A stretch of 7,187 bases of DNA from NCBI GenBank assembly GCA_017882245.1, contig JADGPV010000170.1, positions 1-7,187 of the forward strand, given 5' to 3'. A program made the position numbers and the translations under genes. Numbering within the stretch: position 1 is the first letter of the stretch; each line of letters starts with the position of its first letter. Positions 1 to 4,807 of this stretch are shown here, piece after piece. Under the pieces are notes generated by a model. That model did no database searches and was not told the DNA's origin. It saw only the letters and a program-made list of their open reading frames with translations. This stretch comes from Bacteroidales bacterium (GTDB lineage: Bacteria; Bacteroidota; Bacteroidia; Bacteroidales; VadinHA17).

Positions 1-95
1 AGCTGCGTCAGAGAGTAGAGCCCGATAATCATTGTGATCACAAAAATAAGGATCGTTGTTACGGGTCTTTTTACTGCACCGGCATATATACTCAT
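1..95 (-). CDS. RND efflux pump inner-membrane subunit, N-terminus only (partial)
   Basis: This is the first 31 codons of a gene that runs off the left edge. It starts at an ATG (complement of 93-95) and reads MSIYAGAVKRPVTTILIF followed by VITMIIGLYSLTQL. A short basic cytoplasmic stretch with the K-R-P-V motif, followed at once by a hydrophobic helix, is the typical start of RND (HAE1/AcrB-like) proton-driven exporters, where it forms transmembrane helix 1. Family members are usually just over 1000 residues and act as inner-membrane trimers that take substrates from the periplasm or membrane. The gene starts 25 bp after the adaptor stop, in the order adaptor then pump that is usual for these operons. 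The family call rests on this short segment plus context. Substrate and completeness cannot be judged. Confidence 0.85.
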   Translation of the reverse strand, partial: MSIYAGAVKRPVTTILIFVITMIIGLYSLTQ

Positions 96-120
96 GGTGG
101 TAATTCTGAATTATTGATCG

Positions 121-1176
121 TTATTTCGCTATCTCTATGCTCTGGCCATTTGTGAGGCGTGCCTGCCCGTCAATCACAAGGTTATCACCCTCCTTCAGTT
201 CACCTTCGGCTATCTCAACCTTATCGTCAAACCTCTTGCCCAGTTTCACAAGCCTGCGTGAAGCAGTATTGCCGTCCGCAACAAAAATGAACCTGTCGTT
301 GGTGCCCTCCTGAACAAGGACAGAGCTTGAGGGCACGACAAAAGCTTCCACCTCACCCATATCGATATAAACCCGTGCAAACATACCGGGACGCAGCATT
401 TCAGTGCCGTTGGGGATCTGTATCTCAGCGAGAAATGTCCGGGACATCGGATCAATTGTGGGGTGAACCCTGAAGATCCTGCCTGTGAACTCTTTATCAG
501 GGTATACATCAGCTACAATACGTGCACTCATACCGTTCTTAATGAGCGGATAATACTGTTCGGATACGCTCACTATGACCTTCACCGGATTGATCTGCAT
601 AAGTGTCACCACCGCTGCCTTCCCTGACATTCCGGGGGCACCTGAATAGAGCTCACCGTCTTCAAGATATTTGCCTGTGATGATTCCGCCAAACGGAGCC
701 TCCAGCAGAGTATTTTTCTCCATGAAGTCCACATTAGTTTTGGTTACTTCATACTGTGCCTTTGTCTGATCATAGGTCTGAGCCTTAATGCTACCTACCT
801 TCATCAGGGTATCCATCCTGGCAAGGTCCTTTTCGAGATTGGCCAACTGAATTTTGCTGGCATAATACTGGGTACGGTCCATCAGAAAAAGCTTCTGCCC
901 TTTTTGCACCCTGTTACCAACCTCGACATATATCTTATCGACACGGCCAGGTGTAGAAGGAGCCATATTGACCTCCTCATAAGCCTGGATAGTAGCGGTA
1001 TAATCAATTGTACGGGAAATTTTTGTCTTTGCCACCGGCATTACCCTGACAGGGATGGCTGCTGTTACATCTGCCGCTGCTGCTCCTGCCTTCTCTGAGG
1101 CAGGCTTTTCTTTTGGGGTGCAGGCTGTAAAAAATATGCCCCCGGCAAGGATTAATGATAGAGTTTTGCGATTCAT
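121..1176 (-). CDS. RND efflux periplasmic adaptor lipoprotein (membrane fusion protein, HlyD/AcrA family)
   Basis: A complete 351-residue adaptor that would bridge an RND pump and an outer-membrane channel. The N-terminus is a lipoprotein signal with lipobox FTAC (Cys19), so the mature protein is probably lipid-anchored in the periplasm. An Ala/Lys/Glu-rich linker follows (about 20-40). The first half of the lipoyl (barrel-sandwich) domain is at about 75-100 (PGRVDKIYVEVGNRVQKG). A short alpha-hairpin spans about 101-155, and the second lipoyl half is at 157-177 (LLEAPFGGIITGKYLEDGE). The beta-barrel lies at about 196-280 and the membrane-proximal domain at about 281-347. Domain order and length fit the AcrA/MexA class. 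The start is set by the lipoprotein signal. It lies 39 bp after the TolC-like gene and 25 bp before the pump gene, so it belongs to the same operon. The family assignment is firm; the substrate is unknown. Confidence 0.95.
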   Translation of the reverse strand: MNRKTLSLILAGGIFFTACTPKEKPASEKAGAAAADVTAAIPVRVMPVAKTKISRTIDYTATIQAYEEVNMAPSTPGRVDKIYVEVGNRVQKGQKLFLMDRTQYYASKIQLANLEKDLARMDTLMKVGSIKAQTYDQTKAQYEVTKTNVDFMEKNTLLEAPFGGIITGKYLEDGELYSGAPGMSGKAAVVTLMQINPVKVIVSVSEQYYPLIKNGMSARIVADVYPDKEFTGRIFRVHPTIDPMSRTFLAEIQIPNGTEMLRPGMFARVYIDMGEVEAFVVPSSSVLVQEGTNDRFIFVADGNTASRRLVKLGKRFDDKVEIAEGELKEGDNLVIDGQARLTNGQSIEIAK

Positions 1177-1202
1177 TGTATGCGGATTAATAGTTATTGT
1201 TT

Positions 1203-1223
1203 TAATATTTAATATTTAGTATT
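1203..1223. repeat. Three 7-bp tandem units across the TolC-like stop codon
   Basis: The plus strand reads TAATATT, TAATATT, TAGTATT in tandem, a period of 7 bp with one change in the third unit. The run covers the stop codon of the TolC-like gene (complement of 1216-1218) and part of the 39-bp spacer before the adaptor gene. It makes the spacer AT-rich and hence likely unstructured. It may be simple slippage in AT-rich DNA, and no function is evident. Confidence 0.55.
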
Positions 1224-2538
1224 TGTTCATAAGCTTGTCAAATGACACCTTGGTCTGCAGTAGATTCAATATTGCATTGAGATAATTGCTCTGCGATGTC
1301 AGATAATTGTTGTTCGCCTGTGTAAGGTCAAGACTGGATGCCATCCCCTGATTATATTTATTCTGAATGCTGTTCAGAACCCTGGCTGCAATCTCAATAT
1401 TTTCCTTCTGGCTCTTATACTGGTCATTGGCACTTAAAAGATTATATCTCAGCTGTTTCTCCTGAATGAGGAGCTGGTCTGATACCATTGACTCTGTGTT
1501 CCGGGCTTTTTCATAATTTATCTGAGCTTTCTTAATCTTCGCATACCTTGATCCAGATGCCAGTATTGGGACCTGAAGCTGAAAGCCGACGGCTGAATAA
1601 GGGAAGTACTGCATGCTGCCAAGCTTATTCCCCATACCCGTCTTGGTATAATAGATCGAACCCGCAAGGGTTGGAAATGCAGTTGCTTTTGCTCCCTTAA
1701 GGGACAGCTCTGACATCTTAACCTGGCTCTCGATAAGCTGATAACTTATATTGTTTTCAAGATTGAATTCATCGGCAGCAAGAGCTTCAACATTGATGCC
1801 TGTGACAATATCATCAAGTTTATCTGTCAGGGTTATCACCGTTCCCCTATCGACACCAAGAAGAAACCTGAGCATGTTATAATTCAGCTCCATGGATCGC
1901 TCCATGGACGATCTGGTGTTTTTCAGCATCGAGACATTCGACTGCATCTGGTCAACATCAGTAGCCTCTGCCATTCCAACGCTATACATAGCCTTGGTTG
2001 AGGCCAGTATCTCATTAAGGTTAGCCAGGTTCTGATCTAATACCTTTATGGTTTCCTGGACTGTAAGGATCAGGTGGTAGGCATTTATGACACTTTCTGT
2101 TGTTTCTATTTTGGTTTGTGTCAATCCCTGACTGGCAAGCGTGGCTGCAAGTCTTGAAGTTTGCATGCCGACCAGCCACGGGGCGTTAAAAACAAGTGTG
2201 GAGGCCGATATGCCATATGCGTCATCATATTTGGTACCGAACTTTATTGGAGTTGGCACCCCGTTAAAGTCAATGATCCTGGTCATAACGGCCAGGTTAT
2301 TATTGAAAGAGGCACTTGCGTCGACGCTGGGCAAACCGGCGGCAGTTGCCTCCCATTTGGCTTTTTCAGAGGCAAGCAGATCATATTTTGCTGACGCAAC
2401 GCTCTTGTTCCTGTCAAGAGCATATTCCACCGCCTGATCAACTGACAGTGAGAGCGAAGCAGGAGTCTCCTGAGCCATGACCCACTGACCAGCGGCAATA
2501 AAAGCCGGAATAATAAAGGCACTTAATCTTCTTTTCAT
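1216..2538 (-). CDS. TolC-like outer-membrane efflux channel (OEP family)
   Basis: A complete 440-residue protein expected to form the trimeric outer-membrane and periplasmic tunnel of a tripartite exporter. A cleavable signal peptide (basic MKRR, hydrophobic core, likely cut VMA|QE near residue 22) precedes the mature chain. The protein shows the internal duplication typical of OEP proteins. The first half starts with LSVDQAVEYALDRNKSV (31-47) and has a helix with YSVGMAEATDVDQMQSNV (185-202). The second half carries the matching YNQGMASSLDLTQANNNYL (395-413) and ends in a long Asn/Gln/Leu-rich coiled-coil helix (LMNKY end). Likely membrane beta-strands are at about 72-90, 108-118, 290-298 and 312-326. 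Length is normal for the family. It lies 33 bp after the TetR gene and 39 bp before the adaptor gene, which places it in the efflux operon. Cargo is unknown. Confidence 0.95.
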   Translation of the reverse strand: MKRRLSAFIIPAFIAAGQWVMAQETPASLSLSVDQAVEYALDRNKSVASAKYDLLASEKAKWEATAAGLPSVDASASFNNNLAVMTRIIDFNGVPTPIKFGTKYDDAYGISASTLVFNAPWLVGMQTSRLAATLASQGLTQTKIETTESVINAYHLILTVQETIKVLDQNLANLNEILASTKAMYSVGMAEATDVDQMQSNVSMLKNTRSSMERSMELNYNMLRFLLGVDRGTVITLTDKLDDIVTGINVEALAADEFNLENNISYQLIESQVKMSELSLKGAKATAFPTLAGSIYYTKTGMGNKLGSMQYFPYSAVGFQLQVPILASGSRYAKIKKAQINYEKARNTESMVSDQLLIQEKQLRYNLLSANDQYKSQKENIEIAARVLNSIQNKYNQGMASSLDLTQANNNYLTSQSNYLNAILNLLQTKVSFDKLMNKY

Positions 2539-2571
2539 AAATAATCCTGTTTAACTGTTACTTATTTTTAT

Positions 2572-3189
2572 CTATAAACCAGGCTCCATTTTGTCAATAA
2601 TCTTAATCCCCTCTTCGGTTGAAATGCCCCTAAGGAAGTTTATAATCACATTCTTCATCAGATCACGCTGTAAAAACATTTCCGGCGGGAAAAGCCGGCT
2701 GTCTGTAATCATTGAGCTCAATTCCGAAATGAACCTGCTTACGATCTCATTATTTACATCCTGCCTGAAAAGTCCCTGTTCCTTTCCTTTTACAATGATT
2801 TTCAGGGATCCCTCATAGTTTGGGTCCTCACACTTCTCTTTCATCCGAAGGAGAACGGCATTGTGATACTTTCGAAGGTCGAAGCTTATCAGCGGGTTCA
2901 GGGAAGCGGCGTGTTCTCTTCCAATGGTCAACAGAGTAAATATTGCTGCAATTACATTTGGAGATGAATGTAAAATATCGTCGATTTTTTCCTTCTGCTT
3001 TAAGATCATGGAATCTAATACAGCAAAAAGCATTTCATCTTTATCTTTGAACCTTTCGTATATGGTCCGTTTTGAGATACCCAGATGATTAGCTATGGTA
3101 TCCATCGTTACGGCTTTGATGCCATAGATGCGGAATAATTCAGCCGCACCGGCAAGAATTCTGGCATCGTATTCTTCTGACTGACTCAT
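2572..3189 (-). CDS. TetR/AcrR-family transcriptional regulator of the efflux operon
   Basis: A 205-residue TetR-type DNA-binding protein. The N-terminal domain contains ARILAGAAELFRIYGIKAVT (9-28), then the helix-turn-helix TMDTIANHLGISKRTIYERF (28-47) and the usual KDKDEMLF ending. The C-terminal part is an all-helical ligand-binding and dimerisation domain of ordinary length and is not conserved enough to name a ligand. The reading frame stays open upstream to 3447 (291 residues). I chose the ATG at 3189 because the domain starts just after it and the extension is made of tandem-repeat DNA translated into low-complexity peptide. As first gene of the operon, 33 bp before the channel gene, it probably represses its own transcript and the pump and is released by a pump substrate. 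This is inference: no clear palindromic operator could be picked out. Confidence 0.93.
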   Translation of the reverse strand: MSQSEEYDARILAGAAELFRIYGIKAVTMDTIANHLGISKRTIYERFKDKDEMLFAVLDSMILKQKEKIDDILHSSPNVIAAIFTLLTIGREHAASLNPLISFDLRKYHNAVLLRMKEKCEDPNYEGSLKIIVKGKEQGLFRQDVNNEIVSRFISELSSMITDSRLFPPEMFLQRDLMKNVIINFLRGISTEEGIKIIDKMEPGL

Positions 3190-3208
3190 GCTGGGTTGAA
3201 AACGCCCG

Positions 3209-3240
3209 CAAAAATCAGAAAACTTTTTTAGTTTCGCAAG
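3209..3240 (-). promoter_or_regulatory. Weak candidate promoter for the TetR-efflux operon
   Basis: On the minus strand CTTG (3240-3237) and GATTTTTG (3216-3209) are separated by 20 bp. This resembles the Bacteroidota pattern TTTG, 19-21 bp, TAnnTTTG, with one mismatch in each box. It would start transcription roughly 15-20 bp before the TetR ATG. A TATAAT string (complement of 3254-3259) lies further upstream as an alternative. The evidence is motif similarity only. Confidence 0.25.
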
Positions 3241-3321
3241 TTTTTTTTCGCTAATTATAAAAAAAATCCATCGAAGTGACGGAAAATGCCGGCTAATAGC
3301 GAATTGAGCATGGGTTAGTGA

Positions 3322-3377
3322 GCGGAGTGCAGAGTGCGGAGTGCATAAAGCGTAAAGCGTAGAGCGTAGAGAGTGGA
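3322..3377. repeat. Degenerate 7-bp tandem array (8 units)
   Basis: Consecutive heptamers on the plus strand read GCGGAGT, GCAGAGT, GCGGAGT, GCATAAA, GCGTAAA, GCGTAGA, GCGTAGA and GAGTGGA. The first seven begin with GC. The sequence drifts stepwise from GCnGAGT units to GCrTAAA/GCGTAGA units, so neighbours resemble each other more than distant units do, as expected for growth by slippage or local duplication. It sits about 130 bp upstream of the TetR start. A function is not evident. Confidence 0.8.
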
Positions 3378-3389
3378 GAAATAAGACCT

Positions 3390-3475
3390 CAGACCGCACA
3401 ATTGCACAATTGCATGATTGCACGATTGCACGATTGCACGATTGCACGATTGCCAGACCGCAGAACCTTCAGACC
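3390..3475. repeat. CAGACCGCA direct repeats bracketing the 8-bp array
   Basis: CAGACCGCA occurs at 3390-3398, running into the first octamer, and again at 3454-3462 just after the last one. A shorter copy, CAGACC, lies at 3470-3475. The two full copies frame the octamer array as exact 9-bp direct repeats. They could be remnants of a larger repeated unit or a duplication left by insertion of the array, but they are short and could also be further repeat drift. Confidence 0.6.
3396..3451. repeat. 8-bp tandem array, 7 units (GCACGATT type)
   Basis: Seven contiguous octamers on the plus strand read GCACAATT twice, GCATGATT once and GCACGATT four times. Four adjacent units are identical, so the array looks recently expanded or homogenised. 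The unit length is not a multiple of three, so a change in copy number would shift any reading frame crossing it. The complement reads GTGCAATC-type units. It lies about 210 bp upstream of the TetR start and about 50 bp after the cargo-gene stop, so it may be in the 3' end of one transcript or upstream of the promoter of the other. Confidence 0.95.
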
Positions 3476-3478
3476 AGA

Positions 3479-3492
3479 AACAAGGAACAAGG
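3479..3492. repeat. 7-bp doublet AACAAGG
   Basis: AACAAGG is repeated exactly twice in tandem 10 bp before the stop codon of the cargo gene on the plus-strand map. With only two copies it would be unremarkable alone. It is noted because it continues the 7-bp periodicity of the nearby array. Confidence 0.5.
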
Positions 3493-3502
3493 AATCATAA
3501 AC

Positions 3503-4717
3503 TTAACGGAACAGGTAGACGACACCACGGTACTTACTCCCTTCGTACTTCACATCATCATAACCGACAGCCCTCAACACGAAGTAATAAGCCCCGGGCT
3601 CGGCAAAGCGTTCCGAATGATTCACTTTACCGTCCCACCCCTGCCAGGCTTGAATTTCTTCACCGCTGCCCTCATAACTGTATACCCGGCGACCGCTCTT
3701 TGAGAAGATTTGCAGGGTTATGAATTTCAATGATTTTTTTTCAGGGACGAAGTAGTCGTTAATGCCATCATCATTGGGTGTGAAGACGTTTGGTGCGCTC
3801 AGGCCGGAAGGTTCCACCTTTATTATTTTGGTAGCGCTATCAGTGCAGAAGAGTACGCTTTCTATTGTCAGCGTTACCGTGTATTCTCCCGGCACATAAT
3901 AGAAATGTGATCCCGGATCTGATGAAGCAGAGGTTGAATCATCTCCGAAGTCCCATGTATATTTATCAGCTCTGACTGATTTGTCAGTAAAAATAACCTC
4001 AAGCGGTGCTTCGCCATCTGTCGGCTCTGCATCAAAATCGGCTTTCACCTGTATCGAGGTATAGTCAAAAGAGGAGGTGGCTGAGCATCCGAAACTGTCA
4101 GTAACCTGAAGAGTATACCTGACATCGACCAGTGGCGGAGTGCCTATCACGGGATCTAGCAAAACATCAGCACGGGGAATTAGCGACTCGGGAGTTGAAG
4201 ACCAAAGATGTTTAATTCCGTCTGGCAATCTCTTTGAAGCGCCTGAAGAAGGATCATAATAGTCAAAGTTATCAGGTGCTGCCGTACCATCAAGAGCGAC
4301 ATAGTCACAAGTGTAATTCAGCAGTGCAGCATTAGCAACAGGTTCATCGAGGTCAACCCAGGCATACAGCTGGGTACTGTAACCACCTCCGTCAGTTATG
4401 CTTACCATGTATCCGCCCTCCGAGAGACCGATGGCGGTGGAGGTTACTCCCGTCTCAGTCTTCACGGGTATCGAGTAGCTTTTACCTGTCTGGTCATACA
4501 TGGTCCACACAAATGTAAACGGCGCTGTGCCTCCAGGGCTGGCAGCAGTGAGCGTGCCTTTGTCGCCGTCACCGGTGACGCAGAAAATGAATATAGGGTC
4601 GTGCCTTGCTGTCACCGGGTAGTCAGTCATTCGTGTGGCATGGCTTTCAGGAGCAGTTATCTGCGCCTGCAGGGCAAGCGGTAAAAGCAGGATTATGAAG
4701 GTCAGGTATCTTGACAC
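3503..4717 (-). CDS. Secreted SprB-like/PKD-domain protein with T9SS type-B C-terminal sorting domain
   Basis: A 404-residue predicted cell-surface or secreted protein. With a GTG start at 4717 it begins with a good signal peptide (VSRYLTFIILLLPLALQA|Q). A SprB-repeat-like segment follows at about 46-118 (conserved Cys, GGTAPFTFVW, then GLSEGGYMVSITD). Next is an Ig-like region of about 134-224 with two cysteines (TCDYVAL, DSFGCSA). A PKD domain spans about 224-301 (APLEVIFTDKS, YTWDFGDDS, YVPGEYTVTLTI). The final ~100 residues (306-404) match the gliding-motility-associated C-terminal type: APNVFTPNDDGINDYFVP, LQIFSKSGRRVY, WQGWDGKVN, PGAYYFVLRA, RGVVYLF. In Bacteroidota this domain sends proteins through the type IX secretion system. 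No enzyme motif is visible, so an adhesive or structural role is likely. The frame is open upstream to 4849, but that would overlap the divergent helicase gene. A TTG at 4738 is an alternative start. Confidence 0.88.
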   Translation of the reverse strand: MSRYLTFIILLLPLALQAQITAPESHATRMTDYPVTARHDPIFIFCVTGDGDKGTLTAASPGGTAPFTFVWTMYDQTGKSYSIPVKTETGVTSTAIGLSEGGYMVSITDGGGYSTQLYAWVDLDEPVANAALLNYTCDYVALDGTAAPDNFDYYDPSSGASKRLPDGIKHLWSSTPESLIPRADVLLDPVIGTPPLVDVRYTLQVTDSFGCSATSSFDYTSIQVKADFDAEPTDGEAPLEVIFTDKSVRADKYTWDFGDDSTSASSDPGSHFYYVPGEYTVTLTIESVLFCTDSATKIIKVEPSGLSAPNVFTPNDDGINDYFVPEKKSLKFITLQIFSKSGRRVYSYEGSGEEIQAWQGWDGKVNHSERFAEPGAYYFVLRAVGYDDVKYEGSKYRGVVYLFR

Positions 4718-4752
4718 GCTTACTAAACGGATTAACAACCAAAAATGATATG

Positions 4753-4760
4753 CAAACCTA
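4753..4760 (-). promoter_or_regulatory. Candidate -7 box (TAGGTTTG) for the PKD/T9SS cargo gene
   Basis: The minus strand carries TAGGTTTG, a perfect match to the Bacteroidota housekeeping -7 pattern TAnnTTTG. It lies in the 90-bp spacer between the divergent cargo and helicase genes. A start about 6 bp downstream would leave a leader of about 30 nt to the GTG at 4717, which supports that start over the TTG at 4738. No good TTTG -33 element is seen at the expected distance, so confidence is limited. Confidence 0.4.
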
Positions 4761-4807
4761 ATAAAAAAATGCCGTTCTTTGAGGTTAGTAAATCTGCTTT
4801 CTCTCAC

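Larger units (their letters stand above)
3190..3502. other. 313-bp gene-free region with AT-rich leader and short tandem repeats
   Basis: This spacer separates the stop of the PKD/T9SS cargo gene (3503) from the TetR start (3189); both are read on the minus strand. The part next to TetR (3190-3300) is AT-rich, with A/T runs at 3241-3248 and 3258-3267, and is the most likely place for the efflux operon promoter. The rest (3322-3492) consists largely of short tandem repeats, listed separately. I found no convincing gene, tRNA or strong stem-loop terminator. Open frames crossing the repeats on both strands translate to repetitive peptides and are not credible genes. Confidence 0.8.

Noticed and set aside
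1889..1908. Two copies of TCCATGGA 12 bp apart inside the TolC-like gene, considered as a regulator-binding site
   Set aside because: They encode a repeated Ser-Met-Glu in a helix of the channel (SMERSMEL) and sit deep in the coding region. Coding repetition explains them well enough.
3190..3447. N-terminal extension of the TetR regulator to an ATG at 3447 (291 residues in total)
   Set aside because: The extra 86 residues are translated tandem repeats and AT-rich DNA with no domain. The TetR fold begins right after the ATG at 3189 and the resulting length of 205 residues is normal.
3396..3451. CRISPR-like array
   Set aside because: The units are only 8 bp and contiguous, with no spacers and no cas genes nearby, so this is a simple tandem repeat.
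3410..3723. Plus-strand open frames starting in the octamer array (97 and 101 residues)
   Set aside because: They begin with repeat-derived peptide and then run antisense through the conserved T9SS sorting domain of the cargo gene, so they are shadows.
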